From contig CM044962.1 in NCBI GenBank assembly GCA_024516035.1, positions 8,555,095-8,619,094 of the forward strand: 64,000 bases of DNA. The letters are read 5' to 3'. Source of the DNA: Bactericera cockerelli. Taxonomy: Eukaryota > Arthropoda > Insecta > Hemiptera > Triozidae. Positions within the stretch are counted from its first letter, which is position 1. Every line of letters begins with the position of its first letter. The position numbers and the translations under genes were made by a program. Shown here piece after piece: positions 19,055-29,095 of the stretch. The notes under the pieces were generated by a model. The model did not search any database, was not told where the DNA came from, and saw nothing but the letters and a program-made list of their open reading frames with translations.

Positions 19055-22000
19055 GTGAGTATCTCAAACAAATGCAATCATTTTACAGTAGATATGTTTT
19101 CAGTTACCTTACACTCTGCCGCGCTGTCTCTTTTTTCTATAGGGCGTTCTTCAACCTTGGCCGAGGTGTTTGATGTACAAAATGAAATTATACCATTAAC
19201 AATCCTCTTTCAAAGGTTCACTTATTGGTGGTCGTCTGCACACTAATAAGCATTGGTGGTCAAAGTAGTTAAGGAGCTAGTATTTTTTATTATTATTTTA
19301 ACACTTAAACGACCGGGTGTACCACCGGTGGTACACGCACGTTCGTACGGAATGGACCGGGTGTACCACCGGTGGTACACAATGTCGGAGAGCCGTATTA
19401 TCGCCGGTCCCACAAGAGAATTCACGAAAAACCATGCCGGTCGTCTAAGTGTTAAAGGTAGTTTTGCCCCGGGACCGTTTTTCCATTACTTCAGGGCACT
19501 TTACCTTTACATCCATGCTATTCCGGAAACGGAAAATGTCGGTCAGAATTTCCGGCTCCGGCCGGGATTCGAACCCGCAACCTCCGAGTCAGTAACCAAT
19601 GCTCTTAACCACTGAGCCACGGAGGTCGGCTAGTCTGGTCATCCAGTTATTGGTTAATGCACTATTTATCAAACTGAAATGCATGTGAATTGAAGGTGAT
19701 TTTGACAGTATAACAGGGGAAATTCTATTTATCTATACAGCGCAGTACATGATATTGGACAAACACCTCAGGCCTTTGGGCAGAAGAGACTACTTTCTGG
19801 ACAGGAGAGGAGAAGACTCTGAGACAGCGACATGCAGTCAGAACTCCGTTACCAGAAGATCAAAAGTGCATCGGCGGATGCAATGGATTGAAGATATGCA
19901 GAGTCACCTGGAGTTCAATCTTCTGAGAGGAACCATCCGCCAGCATCAGAGGCTTATTCAATTTCAACAAGAGGTTAGAGCCCAGCTGTTGTATCTAATA
20001 GATAGATTTAGGGCGAAATTAATAGACACATTCTAATTCACAAATATTGACAATTACCTGTCATTTTGTTTGATGTTATCTCTATTTATTTGTAATTTTT
20101 TGTACTGCTTTGCTTTTGTAAAATGGGAATTTCCCCCGTCGATTTAGTAAAAAAAACGGCTGGATGGATGAACCGAGCTCAGTAGATTGATAGATAAGGC
20201 GGCGGACTTGTAACCTAGAGGTCGGAGTTTCAAGTCCCGGTTTCAGCGTAGATATAGTAAAGCGAGTGTGAGTAATGGTGATAACACGAACGTGATTACC
20301 ACAAATATGAAAAACTTTTTACAACTAATCTTTAAAAAAAAAAAAAAAACTAAAATAATAACTCCTCCAGATGTCAGAGTTCTACACGCCCGCCATGGTC
20401 CCTCTCTCCATCATCAACTACACCTGTTTCGGCCATTGTCCTGTTATCTCATCTCTGCATGGTAGGGCCAAAAATTCTTCTCAATAACACTCATCATAGG
20501 GTGGCGTCATCGTGAACGATGGTAGTCAGACAGTGGAGGAATGACTCAGCACTTCTACCACTGTCTTTACAAGGAGGCTAATAATTGACAAGGGCCCCCA
20601 GAACCAATCCAATGCTGGTCTACTCCCTGTTTATAGTCCCCCAGCTAGACTGCTGGTCTACTCCCTGTTTATAGTCCCCCAGCTAGACTGCTGGTCTACT
20701 CCCTGTTTATAGTCCCCCAGCCAGACTTTTATAACTAAGACCCAGCCAGAAAAAATAATAATAAATGAATAACTCCTCCAGCTGTCAGAGTTCTACACGC
20801 CCGCCATGGTCCCCTCTCTCCATCATCAACTACACCTGTTTCGGCCTCAGCATCTACCAGCTGGCCATCAATATGACACTTAATACATGATCCAGCCCAA
20901 CACATGTCATTAACTATGACACAGTGGGCTAGACATCACACTTTTGTGATTTTTTTATTTAACTAGAACAGCAAATTGACGAAATTTTATTATATTTTTA
21001 CAAACATTTTCTGATTTCATTTCATCTATTTCGTTTATTGTTGATTGTTATGTTTTGTTAATAAAAAAGTAATTAATTGAAAAAAAAACTAAAATAAACA
21101 ACTCCTCCAGATGTCAGAGTTCTACACGCCCGCCATGGTCCCTCTCTCCATCATCAACTACACCTGTTTCGGCCTCAGCATCTACCAGCTCGCCATCAAC
21201 CCCTCCGCCATGTCCAAGCTCCGCTTCTTCCGCTTCCTCAGCGAGTTCGTGGTGCTGACTTTCGAGTATTTCCTCATCAGCAACTGCTCAGAGGTATTTT
21301 TTTTTTTTTTTTGGTTTTTTTTTTTAAACATTTTATTTATTTATTAATACACGTATAAGACGGGTCCTATTTTCTATAGTTTGTACGCTGGAACGGCATC
21401 AAATTAGGGTATGTGTTCCAAATATGACAAAAAAAAAAAAAAATTGGGACGGGCGAGTACAAAAGTATATTAATAATAGCATTATCTGTGCCCACCGGTG
21501 GGTCACGTTACAAGGGAAATTGAAAAAAAAAAAAAACGTGACCCACCGGTGGGCACTCCGTCTCATACGTGTGAACAATTTTGGATTTTTACAAAGGTTC
21601 TTTTCCTAAGCTAATGATAAAAGCTTCTAAGGTTTTAACGTCGTTCTGGGGGCGCTTGTCAATTATTAGCTTCCTTGTAAAGACAGTGGTAGAAGTGCTG
21701 AGTCATTCCTCCCATGTCTGGCTACCATCGTTCACGATGACGCCACCCTATGATGATATCAGTATAAACAGAGAAGTGAGAAGTTGTACTAGATGTACAT
21801 GAATATCAGAGCATACCTGGACATCTGTTTCGAGCTTGTTTGCTCTCATCAGCAGGTAATGGTTTCGATTATGCATGCCATCAACTAACCTCTATATTTT
21901 AATCAGTACAAACAGAAATGGTGTGTATGACCATAGATGTTGACATGCACCACTATAATCTAATAAAATATAGATAGACAAACAAAAAAGTGAGAATATG

Positions 22001-22296
22001 ATGATTTATACAGTGTATTTATCATACTATTATAATTTATACGTTTCAAATTGGTCAAGGTAACGGACAACTGCAGTGGCATCTTGCGTCGCTCCATTCA
22101 GAACTGCAACTGGTACAACTGCTCTGTGGGCTCGAGACGCATCCTGTGCATGATGCTGCGGCGGTTGCAGCGAGACAACCGCCTCAATTTCTTCCACGGC
22201 CTGGTTGTTCTAAGCCGTGCCCAGTTCCTCAGAGTGGTACGGCTAGGGTACACGTTCGCCAACACCATGAGGATGCATGCGAGCGATAAATTTTAA
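18364..22296 (+). CDS. Insect odorant receptor (7tm_6 family), 4 exons
   Basis: Exons are 18364-19054, 19741-19973, 21111-21293 and 22060-22296, giving about 447 residues, at the upper end for the family (about 380-450). The start ATG has a strong context (GCCACCATGC). An in-frame stop lies at 18229. Junctions are in phase: G|GTGAGT to CAG|CG, GAG|GTTAGA to CCAG|ATG, and GAG|GTATTT to TCAAG|GTA. Hydrophobic segments lie near residues 48-67, 85-105, 133-155, 197-225, 317-337 and 348-366. The last exon carries the family C-terminal pattern NCNWYNCS..RR...M, and LSRAQFLRVVRLGYTF, which matches the usual 'F..v...sY' end. Such receptors pair with Orco as ligand-gated cation channels in antennal neurons. 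It looks intact. The weakest call is the last acceptor, which has a poor pyrimidine tract. Confidence 0.88.
19112..19173 (+). repeat. Repeat-k, ~60 bp, in receptor intron 1
   Basis: 'CTGCCGCGCTGTCTCTTTTT' then 'TAGGGCGTTCTTCAACCTTG GCCGAGGTGTTTG'. Near-identical copies are at 61783-61850 and, inverted, at 22911-22985. It starts 57 bp after the exon 1 donor. Confidence 0.75.
19302..19451. mobile_element. TTAA-flanked MITE (piggyBac-type target), 150 bp
   Basis: TTAA lies on both sides (19298-19301 and 19452-19455). The 15-bp TIRs are CACTTAAACGACCGG and CACTTAGACGACCGG (inverted). Inside are two copies of the perfect palindrome 'GTGTACCACCGGTGGTACAC'. It is too small to code. Confidence 0.85.
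19520..19630 (-). repeat. SINE-f, tRNA-like head
   Basis: The minus strand reads 'GACCTCCGTGGCTCAGTGGT TAAGAGCATTGG' with box B 'GGGTTCGAATCCC'. It is the only copy of this family in the window. Confidence 0.7.
19741..19973 (+). CDS. Odorant receptor exon 2
   Basis: The exon encodes about 78 residues of the large loop between segments 4 and 5. It is rich in Arg, Gln and His (e.g. 'LLRGTIRQHQRLIQFQQE'). This loop is cytoplasmic in insect receptors and helps in subunit contact. Confidence 0.85.
20168..20300 (+). repeat. SINE-b copy in receptor intron 2
   Basis: 'ACCGAGCTCAGTAGATTGAT', 'GCGGCGGACTTGTAACCTAG', box B region 'AGTTTCAAGTCCC', then 'TAAAGCGAGTGTGAGTAATG'. Confidence 0.85.
20345..20435 (+). 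pseudogene. Partial copy 1 of receptor exon 3
   Basis: It copies the intron end 'ACTCCTCCAG' and the first 65 bases of exon 3 (20371-20435, to CTGTTTCGGCC), then breaks off. The acceptor is still intact, so it could be used by mistake, but no donor follows. Confidence 0.85.
20492..20600. repeat. Inverted repeat, left arm, intron 2
   Basis: 'CATAGGGTGGCGTCATCGTG' to 'CTAATAATTGACAAGGGCCC' is repeated inverted at 21640-21755 in intron 3. The two arms flank exon 3. Confidence 0.85.
20613..20726 (+). repeat. Three tandem 38-bp repeats
   Basis: The unit is 'TGCTGGTCTACTCCCTGTTT ATAGTCCCCCAGCTAGAC', three copies, nearly perfect. They lie inside the insert between exon 3 copies 1 and 2. Confidence 0.95.
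20760..20871 (+). pseudogene. Partial copy 2 of receptor exon 3
   Basis: It copies the acceptor region and about 90 bases of exon 3, to GCTGGCCATCAA. One extra C near 20812 would shift the frame. It is preceded by an AATAATAATAA run, like a retroelement tail. Confidence 0.85.
21111..21293 (+). CDS. Odorant receptor exon 3
   Basis: The exon encodes 61 residues starting MSEFYTPAMVPLSIINYTC and holds membrane segments 5 and 6. Two truncated copies of its 5' part lie upstream at 20371 and 20782. This is the only copy with a complete frame and a donor. Confidence 0.9.
21349..21572. mobile_element. Small TIR element in receptor intron 3
   Basis: TIRs are ACACGTATAAGACGG and CCGTCTCATACGTGT. Inside are two copies of a GTGCCCACCGGTGGGTCACG-type palindrome in opposite directions. 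It resembles the TTAA MITE of intron 1 in layout, but the TTAA flank is not clear on the right. Confidence 0.7.
21640..21755. repeat. Inverted repeat, right arm, intron 3
   Basis: This is the reverse complement of 20492-20600, with a few changes. Confidence 0.85.
22060..22296 (+). CDS. Odorant receptor exon 4 with stop
   Basis: The exon encodes 78 residues, VTDNCSGILRRS to ANTMRMHASDKF, then TAA. It holds the most conserved part of the family (segment 7). No clear AATAAA follows within 250 bp. Confidence 0.85.
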   Translation, partial: VTDNCSGILRRSIQNCNWYNCSVGSRRILCMMLRRLQRDNRLNFFHGLVVLSRAQFLRVVRLGYTFANTMRMHASDKF

Positions 22297-22747
22297 ACTT
22301 AATCGATGGTGACATTGGTGACCCTTGAAGCTCAAATTATTAATTTGAATAATCTAGCCAGGCACGCTCCGGTATGGCTGCATAAAGTCCTGCTAGAATT
22401 TTAAAATTTTAAGCATCAAAATTTCTAGTCAAAATTGTAGGAAGAAATTGACATTCATAGAAGTCGTTTGAAGGACGAGTCAACTAGGTCAAAAAGGAGA
22501 AGGAGGTCAAGAGTTAAGAAAAAGTGATTTTTTTTGTAAAAGGCAAAATGTTTGCGAAAAAATATAATAATAATTATAAAATTATTAATTTCTCTCTACC
22601 GACCTCAGTAACTAGATCGATAAGTCGGCGGTAAGATAATTTTCGATAAGATAATTTTAATCTTCACTTTTATGATTTTTTTCTTTTTTTTTTTCTTGCA
22701 ATATTCTTTTTATTTTACATATTTTACATAATCCTAATGGATGGATG

Positions 22748-22873
22748 AACCGACCTTAGTAGCTTGATCGATAAGGCGGCTGACTTGTAACCGGGAGGTC
22801 GGTGGTTCAAGTCCCGGTTTCAGCGTAGATTTAGTAAAGCGAGTTAGAGTAATTGTGATATCACAAATATCAT
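22748..22873 (+). repeat. SINE-b copy
   Basis: 'CCGACCTTAGTAGCTTGATC', 'GACTTGTAACCGGGAGGTCG', box B 'GGTTCAAGTCCC', then 'TTTAGTAAAGCGAGTTAGAG'. A broken head of the same family lies at 22595-22640. Confidence 0.9.
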
Positions 22874-22910
22874 ATTTTCATTTATTTTCTCAGCTTAGCC
22901 GCAAACTAAA

Positions 22911-22985
22911 AGACAAATTCCATCAAACACCTCGGCCGTGGTGTGAAGAACGCCCTCGCGCTGTCTCTTTTAGTTCCTATGCATT
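22911..22985 (-). repeat. Repeat-k, inverted copy
   Basis: 'CAAACACCTCGGCCGTGGTG' and 'GAACGCCCTCGCGCTGTCTC' match 19112-19173 in reverse, with a shortened middle. Confidence 0.65.
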
Positions 22986-23304
22986 ACATGTAGTTTCAGT
23001 CAGCGAAAACTTCAACATGAATGTCAAAAATTGTTATTTTAATTGCAAAAATGGACTCTAAGTCAGAAAATGAATAGATTTGACATTTCGTTTGACTTCC
23101 TAGGCCCAAATGGGAACCCTATTTTCGGGATAATATGATACACATACTATACATGCCCCAATTGCCTTTATTCTTTTGTCTCGAATGCTTGCACTTCTGT
23201 ATTCATGGGAGCGTCTCTTTTGATGTGATATAACTTTCACTGTAGTATATTATGAGGTAAAATTTAGCCCTTTATTTCAACTTGAGGACCTTCTTAGTCA
23301 GTGA

Positions 23305-23617
23305 TTTTTTTTTTTAAAGATGAGTGTTTCACAGCCTTTTTTATTTCATAGCCATGAAACAGGAGCTACTGTAGACGCTTGTGGTCTGTGATGTAGCTTG
23401 CCCATCCCGTAATATGCCTCCCCTCTCATGGGCAAGGAGCGACACAATACTTCTCAATTAGGTGCTGGGTCAACACGAGCGCACCGGAAGGTATCCCTTA
23501 CAAACAACTGTAACAAAATTTTGAATACAAATATTTGTCGGGACGGGGAATTGAAACCGGGACCTTCCGCATGGCAAGTGAGTGCTTAACCACTGAGCTA
23601 ATCGCGAATGGGGTAGA
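23305..23617 (-). repeat. SINE-e copy
   Basis: The minus strand starts 'GATTAGCTCAGTGGTTAAGC ACTCACTTGCCATGCGG'. The body is typical and it ends in TTTAAAAAAAAA. Confidence 0.9.
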
Positions 23618-23796
23618 AATTTGGGGTAGACATTTTGTCCGAACTTAACGGTTTTGAGACCTGGAAGAGTGTTCGCGTTATACCTCCCATTGTACCTGAG
23701 GTAAATCTTATTTTGACCAACCTCGGTAGCTCGACTGTGAACATCGAGATCGATGGTTCAAATCAACAAAGACTGTTTTGGGCAGACATGACACTT

Positions 23797-23934
23797 AGGG
23801 CGGAATTAATAGACAACATCAATAACTTAATTCGTTGGTAAGAGTCGGTTTTCCCTATCTTACATAGTACGCAATCCATGACTTAGCGCCACAGAGGTAT
23901 TACAAAAACGTCTATTAATTCCGCCCTTAATTTC
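23797..23934 (-). mobile_element. Harbinger-like MITE, complete
   Basis: 'GGGCGGAATTAATAGACAAC' ... 'GTCTATTAATTCCGCCC' flanked by TTA on both sides. It is in the opposite direction to the copy at 11066. Confidence 0.85.
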
Positions 23935-24175
23935 AACAGAAATATGATAAGCTGTAGTTTTTGTGTTATGGTGTTAAATTTTTTACTTTGAATTCAGTAA
24001 ATTATTGTACCTAGGTACCTTACAAAATAAATAAATTAATTGAATGAATGATAGTAATTATCTTCATTAAATTTTGTATCAATTAATTGAATGGATAATT
24101 AACAATTAAACATATTTCTAACAGGTATTTTAAGAAAACTCATGCGTCCAACACCTTCCTCTTTATCGCAGAATC

Positions 24176-24250
24176 GCAAACTCCGCCGGGAGTCAAACCC
24201 AGGTTACCGTTTGTGCAGTCCTAGCGCGCTACCCCATTCGGCCACTGTAA
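24176..24250 (-). repeat. SINE-d head fragment
   Basis: The reverse of 'AGCGCGCTACCCCATTCGGC CACTGTAAC' with box B 'GGGTTTGACTCCC', diverged. Confidence 0.65.
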
Positions 24251-24774
24251 CTAGTGCAATACAAATGTAATAATAATAATAGAAAATCTTAAAAAGGCAA
24301 AGCTTTATAAGTAAAGCTATTAAGCCCAGAACTATATTTGTATGTGATAATATTATTTTGTACATTATATTGTATATGTAACAGGAAAGATTTATATTGT
24401 ACTAGTCGCGAGCCGCTTAGCGGTTAATACAATACTTCAACAGGTAAGTAACTAATCAACAGATAAAATCCACCTTAATGGCGATAGCAAAAAAAACCTT
24501 CCGTACCTGCAGACTATGGACAGTTCCCAATTAGTCGGTCATCTGTTTGTTTGTTCTATGCATGTTGTCTCTATGAATTATCTTTAATACCGGAGACCGG
24601 ACTAGACAGAGATGTGTAGGTTTGAGGAGCCACACTACCTATCTTGCTATTCCATTTGTTACACTTTTATCTACCGATTTATTACTGGCTGTATGCTTAT
24701 ACTTCACAACGGGACTCGATAAATACATAACACACACGCACACACACATACATACAGACGTTCCGGACAACTTA

Positions 24775-24860
24775 AGTCATGACTTAGGATTATTTTTCCC
24801 CGTCTAAGACAATACGCAAAATCTAGACTTAGCTCCCTTAGCTATTACAATTAATTCCGA
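24775..24860 (+). mobile_element. Harbinger-like MITE remnant
   Basis: 'GTCATGACTTAGGATTATTT' and 'AATACGCAAAATCTAGACTT' match internal parts of the family. Only a weak right end is left. Confidence 0.55.
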
Positions 24861-24909
24861 GCTTAATTTATTATTATTAATATAAAATATACGGGAAAGC
24901 CCCATTATA

Positions 24910-26111
24910 CAGGGTGTTACTAAATTACTGTCAGATAGAAAATGTGCGTGTTTTTGGGGTCATTTTAGGGGGGGTTTGTTCTCTAAAAAAATCCCGAAAA
25001 ATGCTTCCTCTCCCTTCCAGGAGCTGTGAAAGTTAAAAAAATAAAAGTGTTTTTTTACTATAACTCTTGAAATACAAGAGCTATCTTAACAAAATTTTGT
25101 GAACTTACCTTATATTATGCTCCTATTATTCCCACATAACTTGCATTTCGGTGACATTTTCAGGGTCGGCTGTATGGGGTCAAGCTGCAAAGAAAACCGC
25201 CATATCTTTTTGTATAATAAAAGTAGTGAAATAAAATTTAAGCCACTTTATTGTAAATGTTTTTTTCTACAAAAAAGCTCTGAATATTTTTTTTGTCAAA
25301 TGCACGTATCACTCCAAAAAATCGAGTTGAAAAATCGAAGTGAAAGAACTTTTGACAACCGTGTGTAAGAGTCTTTATTGCGTATTAGGTATCAAATGCA
25401 TTCAGCTATTTTTTTTTTTTTTTTGGCCAGCTACATAATGAAAAAAATGTTTCACGTCCTTTCTTGAATAATTACAAATTGTCTGTTGAACAACACAAAA
25501 GCCAGACATTTATTACGAGGTCCATTCAAGTAACAAGGTAATAACAAATAAAAAATGCTAAAGATAAAGTCATTTGTTGGAATTTTTTTCTTGGCATTCC
25601 TTTTTTTAAACACAAAGTGGTATGTGTGAGGGGATCAGATTTAGAGAGGGAAAATGTTGAAAGGACACACGCGGTTATCCAAAGTTTTTCAACTCGATTT
25701 TTTGGAGTGATACGTGCATTTGACAAAAAAAATATTCAGAGCTTTTTTGTAGAAAAAAACATTTACAATAAAGTGGCTTAAATTTTATTTCACTACTTTT
25801 ATTATACAAAAAGATATGGCGGTTTTCTTTGCAGCTTGACCCCATACAGCCGACCCTGAAAATGTCACCGAAATGCAAGTTATGTGGGAATAATAGGAGC
25901 ATAATATAAGGTAAGTTCACAAAATTTTGTTAAGATAGCTCTTGTATTTCAAGAGTTATAGTAAAAAAACACTTTTATTTTTTTAACTTTCACAGCTCCT
26001 GGAAGGGAGAGGAAGCATTTTTCGGGATTTTTTTAGAGAACGAACCCCCCCTAAAATGACCCCAAAAACACGCACCTTTTCTATCTGACAGTAATTTAGT
26101 AACACCCTGTA
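24910..26111. mobile_element. Long palindromic element, arms ~460 bp
   Basis: The left arm (24910-25368) and the right arm (25672-26111) are near-perfect reverse complements starting TATACAGGGTGTTACTAAAT, with a 300-bp centre. A TATA/TA flank fits a TA target. The 81-89-codon frames in the arms mirror each other and I do not regard them as genes. Confidence 0.88.
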
Positions 26112-26156
26112 TAAAACTTTTTAATTGTAAAATTAAACTAAAAATAAGCTCAAAGT

Positions 26157-26372
26157 CTGTCCCGGTAGCTCAGTGGTAAAGGCGGCACTCTGTAAATCCA
26201 GAGATACCAGAGGTCGCGGATTCGAAACCCAGCCGGGACAGGACAAGTTATCCTCCAATTTGGGATTTTTACCACATAATAATACGTTTTGGGCTTACTG
26301 CTGGAACAATGGGACTTAATAGTCCTAATCGGGCAGTATAAATAAAGGGATATTATTATTATAATAATAATA
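26157..26372 (+). repeat. SINE-a, full length
   Basis: Head 'CCCGGTAGCTCAGTGGTAAA', box B 'GGATTCGAAACCC', full body and an ATT/ATA tail. Confidence 0.9.
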
Positions 26373-26389
26373 AAATAAAGCTTTTTCTT

Positions 26390-26662
26390 TGTGTTATTAT
26401 GTCACAATTTTAGTGGGTAGCGCAGAATCATAGGACTTTTACCGCTTTAACTTACAATATCTTGTATTATTTTTTTTGCCTAAGATTCTGCCACTGGTCG
26501 CTGCTTCACATTAAAGCAGCTACTCATTTTTCCTCACGAGGTATGAGTGGACCCCGAACATCCAAGTACAGAGCAGAAAAAATCCTCCCCCGCTGGGAAT
26601 CGAACCCAGGTCACCATGTGTGCAATGCCTAGCGCGCTAACTCGCTCTGCCACAGTGACTAC
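26390..26662 (-). repeat. SINE-d, full length
   Basis: It runs from 'TGTTATTATGTCACAATTTT' to 'GCTCTGCCACAGTGAC'. It is about 90% like the copy at 14400 by eye. Confidence 0.9.
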
Positions 26663-26688
26663 TGGATATTATTATTATCATCATTAGA

Positions 26689-27374
26689 GCCCGGATTTTA
26701 TGCAGCAAAAAAAGGCTAAAATATGCAATTGCATATGCAAGCGAAAAGCCCAATATATGCAAAAATGTCAACAAAAAGCCCAATATATGCAAAAATATAA
26801 ACCCGTAAACTCACTGAGCCAGGACTTAATTTTACTTTTGTCAACTGGCATTGTAAAGTTAGTATCTATCTAAGTCAAAAATGCAAATTATATTTTAAAC
26901 TCAAAATAATCTACTCCTTCAACTAGAGTTTCCGTTATGCATACACATTTCTTGAGTAAAAATAAGTAGAAAAGTTAATCGTTTACAAGCACAATAAATT
27001 CACTGAAAGTAGAGAACAGCCGAAAACTAATAGAGAGGAAAGATAATTTCAGTAGGCCAGCTGCTTGTCAGTACTCAGTAAGTACCCACATGACTTCACA
27101 ATGAAGGTAGGTAGAGGTACAATCACAAAATGTGATTTTACGATTTACGTCCTAAGATTTGAATGGACTTCGGTAGCTCTGAGTAGGTATGTATAGATAG
27201 TGTAGATACCTATTTATCAAAATTTTCCCCCTAATAAACCCCGAAATATGCAAATTTTGGCCAATATTGTTGAAATATGCAGGATTTTGCTCAAATATGC
27301 AAACTCCGAAAAAACTGCCAAAATATGCAATTGCATATGCAAATATGCAATATGCAAAAATCCGGGCTCTAATC
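26689..27374. mobile_element. TIR element rich in ATATGCAA motifs, 686 bp
   Basis: The termini are ATTAGAGCCCGGATTTT and its reverse complement AAAATCCGGGCTCTAAT. The ends contain many copies of ATATGCAA/TTGCATAT, such as 'AAAATATGCAATTGCATATG'. The centre has no coding frame. Confidence 0.8.
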
Positions 27375-27375
27375 A

Positions 27376-27485
27376 TCATCATATTTGTGTTAATCATAAA
27401 TAATCACTTAATCGGTAGTATGAATAACATCAATATGATGGTCCGTCGGCAGTATGAATAACATTAATATGATCCGTTTTCAAAG
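27376..27485 (-). repeat. Dispersed repeat, partner of 12960-13262
   Basis: 'TCACTTAATCGGTAGTATGA' and 'GTCCGTCGGCAGTATGAATA' are reverse complements of the 13.0-13.26 kb sequence. Confidence 0.7.
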
Positions 27486-27544
27486 AAATTATAGTATAAA
27501 TAATGTGGTATTATTATTATTAAACTTAATTTAATAAAAGATGC

Positions 27545-29090
27545 AACACATACCCTTCGGCGCTCCATGTTTAACAGGTCCTGGTTACAATACAAGACGA
27601 GATTTAGGAACCATTCATTGTTGCATTATTCCGTGGTCGAGAGGCAGGGATATTTCGGTGGTTGAAGTATTATATGGACGCCCAGATCCACTGTCTACGA
27701 TTCATTGATGTGCTATCACTATTGTCGGTCCGTTCCATCCCATCCTGAAAAAGTGCAAGGTATCCACTTGCGGGCGAGTGTTTCAACTAGAAAACGAAAC
27801 CTGAAATCACTCGCGTCCAAAGTTTTGGGAGAGTTAGCACAGGGGTGGGATTTGAACCAATGGATTTTTTTTTAGTTTATTTATTTAGTTTCTTTATAAA
27901 GACACATGTAAACAAAGGCAGTTCTCCTTAGCTTTGAAGGGCTTCTAAGAGATTTGTCATTTGGTCATTTGGATTACTTTTTAGTTTTCGAAGCACCTGT
28001 ATTTACATTGATTAACGATTTTCAGAAAATCTCAAAATTCAGCTTTGAAAATATTATCATCGTACACTTTCATTTTTGTTAACAAACAAAAATTTTGTTA
28101 AAGAAAGAGGAAACGTGAAAATACTAAAATAGTTATTTGTTGTAAAATAAACATATTTACAAATTGTTTAAAAAAAAAACTAAGAAAAAGATAGTGAGGG
28201 ATATAATTATCTAGTAGATCAACAAAGTAACGAAATCAAACAAAAAAGAAGAAGAAGAGAGAGAAAAAATCTGAAATGTAATACTTTAATATATTTAAAA
28301 ATTATTTTGAGAAAAATCTGTTTTTCGCCCGAAAATTAAACACAGAAGCAACACAAACTGAAATTAACTCTAGAAACTGAAATGTTCACAGACGAGTGAA
28401 GACAAGACCAATTATTTCATTGAACAATGCACGGAGGCTACTGACAACCTACTAATTATGAACATCCTTTTTTTTACAAATACTTTATTTATACTGCCGT
28501 CGTAAGCCTAGAGTCCTTTTTACTTTCCTTATCCTACAATAAGGAAAGTATATGGAATCACCCAAAATTTTCGATAGTCAGTTTTCAGTGTCAAAACACG
28601 TTTCAGGGTCCCCAGACCCTAAATCCAAAGTTTCAGCAACGTCCCGCTAGTCTCGGACCTGGTGGGTGACCACGAACATTCGAGTTCTCGTGACACTGGC
28701 TATTCCCGGCTCAATCCAGGATAGATAAGGGGAGTAATTAATGGGGGTCTCTAGCCAAGTGTAGTCGTCTCGTCCTGAAGGACACATCCTTATTTGCGAT
28801 TAACCATCGTGAGAGCTTGGGATTTTTCTTTTGAAACCATAAAACCCTTGTGAAGACTGCAATTTGGCCTTAAACTAGCCTAACAGGCTAGTCTAAGGCC
28901 AAACAGCCTAGTCTGTTCTGTGCTCTAGCGAGACACGGGTCTTCTCCCGGTTTAATGTTCCCCACCCAGACAGAAAACGTTTAGTTGTTGTAGCGGCGTG
29001 GCCCAACTTTTCTACCTACATGTTGAATCACCACCAAAGGATAATAAGCAAGGTGAGTACTCAAACTATTTTCTACCACCTAGCCCTTAC
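27545..29090. other. Intergenic region, few features
   Basis: There is no supported gene. Small items are 'TTACTTTCCTTATCCTACAA' (28510), a terminal motif shared with 36.1 kb, and a hairpin 'GGCCTTAAACTAGCCTAACA GGCTAG' at about 28867-28902. Confidence 0.5.
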
Positions 29091-29095
29091 AGTCT

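Noticed and set aside
25099..25920. Two mirrored 81-89-codon frames
   Set aside because: They are the same sequence in the two arms of the palindrome at 24910-26111. No protein-like conservation is visible.
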